In this document: positions 1 through 13,200 of the stretch, piece by piece
Layout: the number at the start of each line of letters is the position of its first letter
Position numbering within the stretch: the stretch's first letter is position 1
From: Sitta carolinensis
Taxonomy: Eukaryota; Chordata; Aves; Passeriformes; Sittidae
Length of the DNA stretch: 64,000 nt
NCBI GenBank assembly: GCA_032173965.1
Contig: JAVUNC010000004.1
Location: 60,489,501-60,553,500, forward strand
Direction of reading: 5' to 3'
Program-made: the position numbers and the translations under genes
Notes under the pieces: generated by a model
Database searches by the model: none
What the model saw: only the letters and a program-made list of their open reading frames with translations
Told to the model about the DNA's origin: nothing

Positions 1-1199
1 GACCATCTCTGCAAAGATAGTGGGCACCTGTTACCTGCTTTAGCAGTTTTTGTGGGAGTGCAGGCACTTAAATAAGACTCATGCTTAAATTATTTTGAAG
101 ACTTGATGTGAAGCATTTGAGTAAGGCTGTGTTGGAGCAGAGAGTTGAAACGTGCCTTCCAAGGCCAATGGCTTACTCCTTCTGACCTCTTCTGGAGAGG
201 AAAAAGGAAGTCAAGTCTTCTGTTCCTGGCACACTCCAACTGCATTTCCTCCCTGGAGCAAGCCCCCAGCACAGTCCTTGCCTGGTGGATGGGAGCCCAT
301 CGTTGCACCTGCTGATGGATCGTGCCCTGCAAGTGTGGGATCTGTGGGGTGCACACATGCCCAAGTTTCCCCTTGCTGGGTACTTCAATGCAGCACCTTG
401 CAAGAGCAATAGGAATTACAGAGCAGCCGGCCAGCTGGTGCCCTGGCAAGTATTCAAGCTTTGCTTAGAGTAGCTATGTTGGCCAGAATTGCACAGCTCC
501 TTCTTCTGCCTTCATCTTGGCTGTATAAATGTAGAAAGACACCTCTCAGCTAAAGAGCATTCCAGCATCTTCCCTGGTGCTTTGAAATATTTTCCTATCT
601 TTTTATCTGTTAATATTGGCAAGTGCCTGTGTTGGCAGCTTTCCGGCTTTTGTCAGGACCCATCGGGTTGCTCTGTTAAGCTTCAGCTCCTGAAGCCAAA
701 TCATAAATGACAACCTCTAGCTTTGGGAGGTTTTTTATTTTTATGGCTGAGAAAGAAATGCCACCATATCAGAATTCTAAAATCTAGAAATTAGGGGGGA
801 AAGAGAGAGAAGTGACTATTCATTGCTATTAATAATAATTAAACCTTGGTGTTACACTGTTACTCGCATTGTGTGTGAGATGTGGCAGTGAATACCCCTT
901 ACCAAAGGTCAAAGAAATTTAAAATTTCGCTAGGGCAACAACACACTGACACAAATCTTCGTGCTGTATTGGTTCAGACATTTGGGCACATGCAGTAGGC
1001 TTGTTGGTGTGATGGCTGGTATCCACAAGGTCCCTCGCTGCTAGCAAGGCCATGTGGGTACTTTCCAAGGCAGAGCAATTTCCTTCCTTCACATGCCTCT
1101 CTGTGTCCAAGAGAGGCCTGTTAGTCCTACCTGCAGCCGTTTCTGTGCTGTTTCCAAGGGGAATGTGGCAGCCAGCCAGCATCTCTGAACAGAGGGGAT

Positions 1200-2060
1200 C
1201 ACGACGTTGGTAAGTGGAGGTAAGCCGTGATTTCCTTGGTCAGAGGACAGAGAATAGCTCGTTGTACGGAGCGTTATAGCAGCTGCGGGGCTCTGCGCTG
1301 CTGGAGCTCAGGAGAATGGCTCTCGGAGGTTAAAGATCAGCAGCCGCACACCTCAGCCGCTGGGCTGACTCTGCCCCTTGCACTTTGCTCCGTCCCCGGC
1401 TGCGGGCTGGCTGTCCCGGCGAGAGCGCTGATGCCTCTGCTCTCCGAAACAGCCCCTGCTTGTTTGTGTCCTGGGGAGAGCCAGGACAAATGCAGCTGCC
1501 TTGTCCTTTTCCAGCGAGGGAGCTAGGGACAGAGAGGTTAAATGACTAAGGCCAAACAATGAGTCAATACCAGCAGCCGAGCTGGAGCTCACGAGTCCTT
1601 GGCTTCTGCTCCCGTGTTTTCTCTCCTGCCGCAGGAGACGGGAAGCCGAGAGGCGGGCGCCGGGGAGGGAGGCAGCCTGCAGAGGACAGAATAAATACTC
1701 GCTTGTGCGAGCGTGAACACAACCTCGTCTGTCTGCTCCTGTGCGCTGAGAAGGAGCCCAGTGTGTGCTCCTGCCATAAACTGGAGAGCCAGATCCTCTC
1801 CTGCACTGCAGCTGCTTTGTGCTGCCCGGAGGAGCGTGGCCCCAAGGCTGGCACGGCTGGGCCATGACAGCTTTCCCTGGGTGCCGGAGGGCTCCGACCC
1901 GCCAGGCAGCACTCGTGTGCACCTGCGGATGGCTGGCACGGTGCTCCTCCGGCCCACGGAACTCGGGGAATTTTGGGGAACCTACAAAACACCAAGATGC
2001 ACTTGACATCCAGGTCCTGAGCACTGTCCTTGAACACCGCTTCTAGCATGACAAGCACAG
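1200..2060. other. GC- and CpG-raised block, function unknown
   Basis: Base composition changes from AT-rich flanks to a GC-richer stretch with scattered CpG, densest near 1,390-1,430 and 1,630-1,670. The longer open frames here, on both strands, are best explained by the low density of stop codons in GC-rich DNA. None has a recognisable domain. It could be a regulatory element, an untranslated or non-coding exon, or an old decayed repeat. The CpG density looks lower than in the island at 21-22 kb. Confidence 0.35.
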
Positions 2061-5000
2061 AAGAATGTGCTACAGTGTTGGTGCATTAGATGAAAATAGC
2101 TTTTCTGAAAGCACTGCATACTTTTGATCAATTTTATTAATGTTATGAATCCAGATGGTTTGAGTTATGAATCTGGATGCTTTCAAGCCAGATTTCAGTC
2201 CAGACTGGAACTTTCACAAATGGAATCTATCCTCTCCTTGAGGGAGTTGCTCATGGAAAGAACAATAGACCCTAAAATGCAGTGAATGGCAATATTAGAA
2301 ATAATTTTCTTCGAGTTTCATTTAATGTATATATGGAATTTAAAAACTTAACTGCTTTACAATTTTAATGCAGGCCTTATATAAATCTAGTGAACTTGTC
2401 AGAGGATATTATGATGCTTGAATTAAATAAAGCTAGATTTGTTGCATTTCTGGCCCTGCCATATGAGGTGACTAAAAAGGTCACCTGCATTGACCTCCTG
2501 CCTTTTTATTCCAAGATACTTTTGACTGTTTCCTGTCTTTGTTTAGCAGAAGCATCCAGCTCTGTCACGGAGCTGGCAGTCACTGAGAGCGTCATGCTAT
2601 ATTTGTGCTTTATACAATATTTGTGTCAAAAAGCCTCAGTCTAAACAGACTCAATGTCAGTAAGAGATGACTCTGAAACAAACGGTCTGAAGTCCCAGAA
2701 AGCTGATCTTTCCCAAAAGTGACTAATGTGAGGCAAATGGAAAATATTGTTCTGAAACAAGTCTGGTCCAGCTGTGTGCATCTGATTAAAAACATCAATT
2801 ACTAGAGTTCTAGACCAAATAAATTGTGACACATTTTGATTAAACAAACCAGGAAACTTACAATTTTTAGGATGTGTTTAAATGTGTCAGTATCTGTTAT
2901 CTCATATACTGATACTTTTTGTATCTATTTAAAGATACTCCAATGTACAGACAATATATACTCTAACTTTTATCCCAAATTCCTTTTGTTTCATTGCATC
3001 CAAGATGGAAATTCTTCTCCCCCTGACAATCCATCTCAAGATCACATACAGCTGGTTTTCCAGTAAGTCAGCTGCTTCTTTCCAGCTGGCCTTCTGTGCA
3101 ACTGGATAGGTTTTTTCAGGCCTTGTATAGATCTATCTGGAGTGTTTTCACTGTAATCTGTGCTCTACATAATAATGGGAAAAATTTTTCTAAGTGTGGA
3201 ACACAGTATAAAATCTGAGGAAACCTGAGAACTCAGAAGAGAAAAAGTCAAGATGAGCAAAAACTATGTCATTTCAAACACCAGTATAGTTTATTCCAAA
3301 GAAGTTCACTTCAGCATCAGCACGGCTGTGTGACTTTGGAAAGACCTGAAAATGCTTCCTGGCACCATTCTTCTTAGGGCTTAGAATAGCCAAGAATCTA
3401 ATTCTAGTATCTTAAACAAACAAACAAAAAAAGTATCTCAGTTCATCAGTTGAAAAGGAAATCTAATTCTTAAGGTGTATGCTTCATTTACATACCAATA
3501 ATCATAATCATCTGCTTCTAATAATGAATTTAGTAATTACAGCCAAACTCTAGTGGACGTAGCAAGTGGTGGCAAAAATTACTTCAGAGGAGATATGGCA
3601 CTTCTTCTGCAAGTGCAAAGTATACTTCTTTTGCAAGTACACAAAGTGCAATATTAATAGTACATTTTCAGGATGTTGGACTGCTTGAACTACTCTGATC
3701 TGTTGAAATTTGGGCAGGTGGCTTGACAGGGAATTCTGCATAGCCTGCAAGAATGCCTTCCAGTTACAATGTAATGTGGCAAGATAAAAATTTGGATTTA
3801 AGAACTAGTTTCCAGAACATTCAATCTCCAATGAGCAGCTTGGGACACATGGCAGAAGGGTAGAGGAACTAAAAGCTGTAGGAGATGATGTGTGTTAATA
3901 CCCATGGTGTGGTTTCTTTCAGACAGAAGCAGCAATGGGACAGCAAAGAGGATTGTTCCTGCATTCAGCATGAAGTGGTTTCCTACTCCTAAGAAAACTA
4001 GAGGAGATATGTCAGTACAGCAGCCCCTGCTTCTGCCCAGTTTGTTTGGGGAAAGGGTGAGCCAGTCCATTACACACGGTGCAAGGGAATGTCCTCTGCT
4101 CTGCCAGAGGATGGCAAAATAAAAACTGCCTCTGACTGAATCCATCTGTCACCACAGCATGTTTTGCCCCCTCTGTAGCAATGTGGTGAGAGCAGTTCCT
4201 GATCCCTCTGGCATATTGCCCTAAGGCAGACAAGGAGATTAACCTAAATTTAGCATGATATTGTTCAAAAAATAACCCCATCTCTCAATTCGTTTTCCCT
4301 AGCTAAGCAATACCATTCTGGTGAGTGGAGAACATAGGAAAGGGAAATGCCTTTTTTGTAGGATAGAGGCCTATTAATTGCAGGATACCATCCATCTTCT
4401 CAGGATGCATCTGACACTTAATTTCCTCCAGAGACTTGTGAAAAAGAAATATTTTATCAAACATCCTGAATTTTGCTCCTGTTTGGGTCTAATTATGTCA
4501 TTTGCTAGTCAGGATGATTCTGAGATACTTAAATATGCTAAGATACTATGAAGTTCTTTGAAGGTCTTCTTGTGAATTATTTTGTAATTATGCATAAATC
4601 CAGTCTAAAGCAGATGCACACAGATAAAGCAGTGAAGGTTGATTAAAGGTACATAGGTCATTAGAGTGAAATTCAAGATTTGTGTTGGTTTATGTTCTTA
4701 CTGCCTCTACAGGATGCAGCCTTGATAGTTACTACATGATCTAACAGAAAAAAAATGTTTTGTTTTGCCCAAGGATATGTGTTAAATCTGTTTCTTCTGA
4801 AAATCTATAATCTAAATTATATAAATTCTTATTGTGTATAATAATTGCTGCTTCCTCCAAAGTATTTGTGACAGGTACCATAGCAGCTATCAAGGGCTGG
4901 CTTTTCCAAGATTTCTATGCTCTTAGTAAAAGATTCTTCTGAAAAATTTCTCATTTAATGCCTGCATATAAGCTGAGCTTGTGTTTGTTCAGAGATTTTA

Positions 5001-6434
5001 TACTATGCTGTAAAAAGTAGTCAGATATTCCACATAGGCATTACTTAGACAGAGCCAGTTCCGGGTTTACTTGTGTTTAGTGGGTCATTTTCTGTAGCAG
5101 GTCTGTCTGTAGGGGTGAGAGTATAAGGAACTTAGAGAAAAAGTAGGGGACAGCAAACGTTTTGAGGATGAAGTTCAGCAGTAGCATGTGTACAGGGCAC
5201 CAGGCCTGTGCGTTTGCCTTGCTCCAGTATAGGCTGCTTGTCAGAGACACAGTTTTGTCACTGAGTTTTTCAAGCTCCTCCTGAATCTCCTATCACATGG
5301 TCCTTATTTGTGGTTATTGCATCAGGACAGCATGAATAGATTGTGTTTGCTGATGGGCGGAGGGCTGATTTGACAGAAGAGCGTGATTCACTTTGTGAAG
5401 AAATTTGGCCAGCAAGTCATTAAAACACACTCACAAACACAGACTGCAGCCATATCTGGGGAGGATATGTAAATAATGAGTAGCAGAGGGGATTAAACAC
5501 CTGCTGAGCCATCAGGTTTAAAGAGCTGGGAAAAGGAAATTGCTATAATCCAGAGCAGAGCACGTGATGAAATAGCAGCAAACTCATGGCTTAGGAATCC
5601 CGAGTGGATAATTCAGCCTTTTCGGGCTGCAGTGATGAATCACTGGGTGTTTTTCTGGGTGTGAGCCCTCAGGTGAGGAGATGCTGGCCACAGTGGAAGT
5701 GACCTCAACAACAAGCTCACTGGCACAGATCAGGGGCTGTTCTAAAGCAGGAAGGCCGTGGGCCAGCAACACAGAGCACACAGCTAGAGTTTAATTGTAG
5801 GGTTAGGGTTAAATAATGATTTGTGAAGATTTGAAAGCACAGCTCTATTACATGTCTGAGGCCAGAGAGGTCCTGTTAGCATCTAGCTCAACAAATGATA
5901 ATTATACATGCTACCTTCTAAAGAAAAGTAATTTGAGCTACAGTGAAATTAAGTTATAAAGGTAGCAGTGACTGGAAAAAAATGTGAGAGTTTTCTTCCT
6001 CCTTTATCACTGCAAAATACTGATGGAGAGACATTCAGATTTTGGGTTTGGAGTCTTATGATCAAATAAAATGTAGACTCATCAAAATCAATGAAAATAC
6101 CTGAAGCATGGAATCAGTCATATTTCTGTGATCACAGAATGACATCTCCATCTTAAAATACAGTATTTGAACAAAATGCCTAGGAACACACTTGACACAC
6201 TACAGAGTTTTAAAGTGCATATGAGGTTTGACCAGGTAAGTTTGGGCAGCTGTGTGTAGATACTCAGTAGCTCTCTGTGATATTTCTGATATATTCTGTA
6301 AAATAGGTTATCTTGTCATGCTGTAAGTACCTTCAAAAATAAGTTATCAAAAAAGCAAAGAAGTAGAGACAAGCTAGCACAGCAAGCAAAACTACCTGTC
6401 CCTGCATAAACAATGCTCCTGTGCTCCAGGAGAA

Positions 6435-6456
6435 CAGACAGACAGATAGACAGACA
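6435..6456. repeat. Imperfect CAGA microsatellite
   Basis: About five CAGA units, one changed to TAGA. A simple repeat with no visible role. Confidence 0.7.
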
Positions 6457-9400
6457 CTTCTGTCATTGTAGTGAGGGCCAGCACCTTGCAGGCATCAGCA
6501 TTGCTGGAAATGAGGGTTTGGATGTCACGAGTTTCTCATTGCTCACAGAAGTTTGTTGTCTGAGCAGAATTGCTGTTGCATCAGCAAGCCAGCTCTCCCC
6601 CTGGCGAGGACTGGGTGAGGAGGGCAATGAGGGGGGACAGCATTAAAACTTGACTAATCACTGCTCTACTCATTGTTTTAGGAACTATAAGAAGTCAGGA
6701 AATATAAGACTTTTTCCTCTTCACCTCCCAGATTGCCACAGAGGAGAATACATGGACAGTAACGACCCAATTCTGCAGCCTTCTCCAAATCTGGTGGGTT
6801 TAAGGGGCAATCAGTTTAAATTTTATAAAGAGACAGCCCTGCCTGTTGGCAGGCAACGACTGCCTGCTTATTGTACTGAGTCACGCTCCCTTCCACGAAA
6901 AGAGGTTAATCTGTCTGCCCAGCCACAGCTCTGACTTGTGGCTCAACATAAGGCTTGATCCAAAGCTTGTCCACGATCAGTAAAAGGGTGTCTGTCAGCT
7001 TTGGTGAGACTGAAACTGTCCGAGGATTCCCAGTACGGAGATAAATCTGTGCAAGGGCTCTTTGGCTACAAAAAGGAGCACATAGTGTCTAGTTTTAAGA
7101 AGCAACATGAAGAGTGTAGATGAGCAGTGTGGTGTTTGAGTAGTGCCAGTGCCAGTAGATTGCTGAATGGAGTTAAATCAAGAACATCTTTGCTCACCAG
7201 TCTGTAAAGTTTCCATTAAAAAAAACCAAAAACAACCCACAAACCAACTAGCAAACACTTCAGCTTTATTTATGCTATTATGAAAAGCTGAAAAATGAGA
7301 GAGGGGAAAAAAAAAAGCAAGCTGTCTACAATTTGCTGAAATTTTAGACAATGTAAAAGGTTTTATTTTGCCTTGATTTGCTATTGAAGTGCTAAAAGAA
7401 ATTTCCTATACTCAAAAACGCTCTCTGCTTTTATAAATCCAAATGTACACATTCCATCAGCTGAGGCAAAGCCAAAAGGGTTTGGAACGTGGCAGAAAGT
7501 TTTACTAATGAATGATTAGCATTTTTCTCACAAATAATATTGCTTTGTTTCAGTCTGGCATAGGACAAAAAAGTATCTGAGTTTTAAAAGCCTCCTCAAT
7601 AAATCATTACCATAAACTTAAAAACACTTGAAAACAGGGAAAATGGAAATTATCATGCTGTGCTGACTGTGCCCTCCTGTAATTCTCCCTCTTAGAGATG
7701 GCCTTGGATAAAAAGCTGCTGTCTCCCACACCAGCACCTGCTCTAGCATTTTGAATGTCAAGAAAGGAGCAGATCTGGTCTGAGGGCATCATCTTTTGGG
7801 GGGAAAAAGTATCTTCCATGAGTCCAAAGAAATGGCTGGAAGGGTGGAGCAGATAGAAGGCACTTAGTGAGATAGCTACAACTTGGTGGCTAAACCACTC
7901 TCTAATCTGTTAGCACTTGGAATTTAATTATAGTCACTTTTGCAGTATTTTCCTATTATTTCCCTCCTTATTTGGAGATAGACTCCATCCACCTACATTT
8001 TTACTCATTAAAAACCAGACACCCCGTTTCTCTTCTCCTGGTCTGTTGACCTCTGCCCCTAAAAGTCTTGCTCTGGCTATAGGCTGGCACAGAACAGTTT
8101 GTGGGAACAGCTCCTCCACCAGATAAAACCACTAATGTCATCAAAAGGACTTTGTGAACTAAATTTTGTCTCCCTACACATGGTCTATGCTTCTAGGCCA
8201 TTCTTGTCCACAGGTCCCTCTTTCCTTTTGTATTCATGTGTTACCTCTTGTAAATTGATTTTACTGTAGTATAGAACTTCCTACTTTAATACCATTGACC
8301 TTTTGCCTATTTGATCAGCAGAAATACTGGAATCAGGAGAACTCTGCCAGCTCTTCCACATGCTTCCCATGCAACCTTGTGTACCAGACACTTGGGCTGG
8401 ATAGTATCATCCTTACTCATGGTGATGACCATGGAAAACATATGAGCAGTCCCACTGACTGCTCTGGCTAAGACACATGAGTGAGCAATTGCCACTCTGA
8501 ACAAAAGTTACAAAATCTTGTACATAACTTCTATACACCTGGGTTAACTACTGGGAAACATTAGTATTTCATTTTCTTAATGAGCAGTGCAAGCTAAAAT
8601 ACCTTAGCAGCTTGAGAAGAAAGATACTGCAGAATGACAGGATGAACCTATTAAGCTCCCTATCTTATGCTGTGATATTCAATAGCTTTGATAATGTTCT
8701 CTCTGAAATCCCAAACAGGAGACTTCCTCCCAGGTGTGAAATATTCTGGGTCAAGGCCCAATTTCTGTCTCTGGGCTGTGCTTCCACCCAGCCTCCTGCA
8801 GAACTTCTCTCTTAGATCAAGCATCATGATCATATTTAAATATTTAATCTTCCTTAAAATATGTTACTAAAAAACTTAACCAAAATCCATTCAGAAAAAT
8901 CTGTTTCTGATAAAAATTACTAGTTTTCCTGATAGGGGTTTGTTTATTTCCCTTTGACAGGAAAAAAATTTCCATGTTGTCTCTGCCAGGTGAGGAAAAC
9001 GGGTCATGTTGAAAAAGAAGGGAGTAACATGCTGTTAGCACCCCCACCCCCAAATAAACCAGTGGTAAAAGCTACTTAAAACAGGTTTAACATATCTAAG
9101 AGATTAGGATCAGTCTTTGTCTCTACCCTAGATAGCTTGCTTTTAAATGTGACCTCCTTTTCTTGCCTAGACAGATGCTCTTTGTCTGCTGGGACCACTC
9201 ACCATAAAGACATCCTGGCAGCTACCTCGCTTCCCAGTCTCTCCCGAAGGGCCAAGACTCTTCCAAGTGGTTTCCTCCTACTGAAAAGACTATAATTAGC
9301 TGCTTCCTCCATTTTCCTCTGTTTAAAATTGGCATTATACAGCCTTTCTTCCTATCTTCTGAAGCCTCATCCCTCATCCTGTCCTGTTTTTGGACACATG

Positions 9401-9833
9401 TAAAAGGAAATGATATGCTATGGGAATGTAAACACATTGTTTGATAAAGACAAAATACAAAGTTTTATGGTAAAGAATCAACATTTTCTTCCTTTCCCAT
9501 TGGGCTGTGGCTTATCTGCTACCCAAAATAGATATTACCTCCTTGTTTCTGAACTATGACTTCCTCCACATTTATGCTAAATAGTATAATTACCCTGTTT
9601 ATCTTAAGATTTCCTTTATTGTTCCAGTATATTTTCCCCTCTATATAAGTAGCTGCATAATAAACTTTCCTGTCCATTTATATCAACAGAATAGCTTTTG
9701 AAAATGTGAATCCAGCAACAGTACTCACAGATTCAAAAACTTCAGCTAAGAATGTATTTTGAAAGAATGTTATGAGGAAATTCTTGGTTTATAAGGGATT
9801 TGAAGGTGAAAAGTCTCCAAAATCCTACAAGCA

Positions 9834-9887
9834 GAGACATTTTCTTACAAAAAAAGTGAGGAGACATTTTCTTACAAAAACAGTCAG
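9834..9887. repeat. 27-bp tandem duplication
   Basis: Two adjacent 27-bp units begin with GAGACATTTTCTTACAAAAA. Copy 1 runs 9,834-9,860 and copy 2 runs 9,861-9,887, with two mismatches by eye. It looks like a local replication-slippage duplication in non-coding DNA. Confidence 0.8.
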
Positions 9888-10204
9888 GTATCGCTGTTCA
9901 TTTAACAGAATTTAGAGTCAATATTTTTAAGCTTCCCCAAAACAAAGAAAAAAACCAAACCAAAACAAAACCCAAAACCTCAGAATCTTAGCATCTTCTA
10001 AAAATTAGCTCTGAAAATTTATGGAACTTGTCTTAGCTAAAACAAATCATGTGTCAGCTTTTCAGATTCTTTCTACTCAATTATGCAGGTCTCAAAGCTC
10101 AAATCACCAAAGAAATGACTGAAAAGCTATTTTAAGTTATTTCATGTGTTAGTTTATCCAAGCCAAGCTTTGTAATAAAAATGTGACAATTAGCATTCCT
10201 TTGT

Positions 10205-10267
10205 AATTTATTACAAATTTATTCCTTTTTAATTTATTGTAAATGTATTCCTTTTAAATTTATTTCA
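10205..10267. repeat. 26-bp tandem repeat, about 2.4 copies
   Basis: AT-rich units starting AATTTATT recur at 10,205, 10,231 and 10,257, a regular 26-bp period. The third copy is partial. It lies about 320 bp after the unrelated 27-bp duplication. Confidence 0.75.
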
Positions 10268-13200
10268 AAGGAGGATAACTTTACAAAATAATTTTCTAGC
10301 TTTTTGCATAGGCTTTGGCAAGTAACACTCTTATCTACTGAACTCTATGTGTTTGAAAATAGATATATAGTACTTCAAACAGCAGCTCTGAGTTATTGTG
10401 GAAGCAGAACTGTTAGCATTAATTTCTTTTTGGCTTTCCAGCCTAGGACATTTTGTAGGACACATATTCTTTGCCAATTAAAGTTCATGTGTCAGTCTCA
10501 GTCTTGAGAATCCCTAAGTCGTGTTGTTCATTTCCATACTTTGTTCCTGTCAGTTGTATCCATCAGTTCATAAATCTAAGGGCTAAGTTGCTGAATCCAG
10601 AATCTCTACCCAATCCAAAAGCCCTCTGCATGTCTTTGCTCACCATGACTTTCAAGATAATTACCATATCAAGACCTATAGAATAAGCACCCAGTTCAGT
10701 TTTGTGTTTCAAACTACTCAGATGACATACTGGACAAATCTCACTTATTCCTTCACCGCTAAACATAAAATCTGATTCCACTTCTTCAGCTAAGGTCTTT
10801 ATTAATTAGTGTTATCTAAAGGAATTTCTGGTAGTCAGAATGCAGCAGGTTGAACAAGGAAATATCTAAGATGTGAGCATTTTCACCCAAATTCTTGCAA
10901 AACTCTAAGACTACTCAAGAAGTTTATCCTACTCCTTGTCTAAACTCAAGCTTATTGCTGCATTTTTCTGGTTAGGATCTCTGCTGTCATAGGCTGTGTA
11001 TGCTAGTGTAAGCCAGTAAAGTAAGCATATGCCCTGGAAATCCAGTGTGCCTGGGGATGTTCCCAGGTCAAAATGGAGCCAGAGAAAAACCTCATGGTTT
11101 GCCAGTGTCAGTGACTGCCTTCAGCCTACCAATTCAGTCACAAAAGGCCAGCAAACCGCTGGGATTTCTGGTGATCCATGGAGTACTGTAGACACTTGGC
11201 TCTGTTGTGTTGGCACTAGCACAGGTATCTTCTGCATGGACAGATGTTCAGAACAACAGCAGTGTGCCACTTCCAGAGATTTTGTGACCATGAGGTATCA
11301 GGAAGGAGAGTCAGTACCTGTCGCTGGGAGCACTTATGCTGAAGTTATGGGGAACCCCACGAACTGTTCTGCCATGAGGATTACTCAGTGAAATGAGTGG
11401 CTCTTGTCTTCCTTGACAAATAAGATGCTCATTTGATTTAAACAGGAATACACTGTGACATTTTTTATTAGTGGAGACAATTTTCTACTTGAGAGAAAGA
11501 ATGGCCAAACAATAATACAAGAACAGAAAGCTGACACAGAAAAGATATTACACATTCAGCTTTTATTTAAAATGACCTTCAGCCCCTGGAACTGCCAGGG
11601 CACTTCCCCACACGCTTCTTCCACTGGTGGCAGAGAATGAGCCTTAAAGAGATCAAAGTGCAGCAACAGCAGTGGCAGCATCATCCCTGCCAGGCCCCAG
11701 CTCTCTGCTGATTCAGGTTGTCACTGAGCCAACAGAGACTTCCGTTGCACAGCAATTCATCTACCACTGCTTCAAAACAAGGCTGCACCCCCTTTCCTCA
11801 TTTTACTGGCTCAGTGAAAGCCCACAGCAAAATTTCCTGGTTTTACGTCTCACATGGATGGTATAACATTCCAATTATTTTGACATTGTGAAATCTGGAC
11901 TTTGCTAAGCAGGTAAGAGAAATAATAAATGCTATTAGATTACTCTGAACTGTCTGTTGGCATTCATTTCCCAGAAGCCAACTGGTTGGAATAACAGCTA
12001 TCAGCCTCAGTTATACTGGAAAGACTTGAAGCAAAAACTGCCAGTTAATGGAGATAACCTGAAGGAGGGATGGTGTCAGAGGAATACAGCAGAAAACAAC
12101 CTGAATTGTCCCTTCTCACATGCTCTGTAATCAAACATAAGAGGAGCCAAGACTTCCCTTCAGAAAAAAAAAACACCCCTAAGGAGATTCAACATCTTGC
12201 ATGAAAAGAAATGAGAGAAAATTACTCAGAATACAAAATCCAAGGCTGTAACACAGCCAGAGGTATTTGGCTGAGGACACTGAGCCAGCAGCAATTGCTG
12301 CAGGGGACACCACTGTAGATTTGGCTGCAGAGATGTTTTCAGGCAGTCAGCCTGGAATAATGGCATCTACATGGCTAAGAGATATCCATGCTGGATCAGA
12401 TCAGGATATTCTGATGGCTGAGTTAAAGGAACAGTCCTTTTTGCTTAAAAGGAGCATAATGGCTGTCTCATTGGGCATAGGATACATGTGAATATGTTTG
12501 TCTGTGTCAGGGAACACCTCTTAGCTCCAGGTGAATTGTCTTTTTGCAGAAGTTCCCCCTTGCCTATCCCCATCCTTCCCCAAATCATGACTGAGAGGCT
12601 GGAGAGTTTAAGCCTTTAAGTAATCTGTCCTTGAGAAATCTGCAGTTAGAACTGCTTTTGTGCAAGGAAGCTGCTGAGCAGCTGTAGCCTGAGAAAAAGA
12701 TGCAGCCAACAAATCGTTGTTGCCAGCTGGGGTCAAAGCAGAAGCTCAGCAGGGTTTGAAACTGTGGAGAGGTTAGCAATGAGAGAAGTGGCCTGGAGGA
12801 TACATTCCAAAGTGAGTTTCTGTGGGCTGGGAAAAACTTCTTGGCAGGTTAGGAACCACCTGTAGGGACCAGGATGAGGTAAGGCCCAGATTTTTATCTC
12901 TTTTGCAACTGCCTCGTTGATAGTGGTCTGCAGTGCCCAGGGCTCACTTCTCTGCAGAGACACTGTGGGTGTGAAAAGGTGCTGAGAAACTCTTCAATTT
13001 CATTGCCTTAAAAAATTCCAGGGAAAAGTAATCTCTGGATCTGATGTGGAATTAAAACTTTGAATTTGCCTTGTAAGGCAAAGAAGGAGATTGTTAGCAA
13101 ACCTGAGAGGTCAGCTATTTAGAAATGTGGGGAAAATGGTTGGCGTGGGTACAGTCCTTCATATAGAAGGCCATGATTGTAGATGTTGGATGGCCAGAGA

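Noticed and set aside
5799..5813. Two TTAGGG-like units suggesting an interstitial telomere repeat
   Set aside because: Only about two units are present, which is expected by chance.
11029..11391. A 120-codon open frame on the + strand
   Set aside because: No domain or family is recognised, there is no sign of splicing or conservation, and the length is possible by chance in a 64-kb window.
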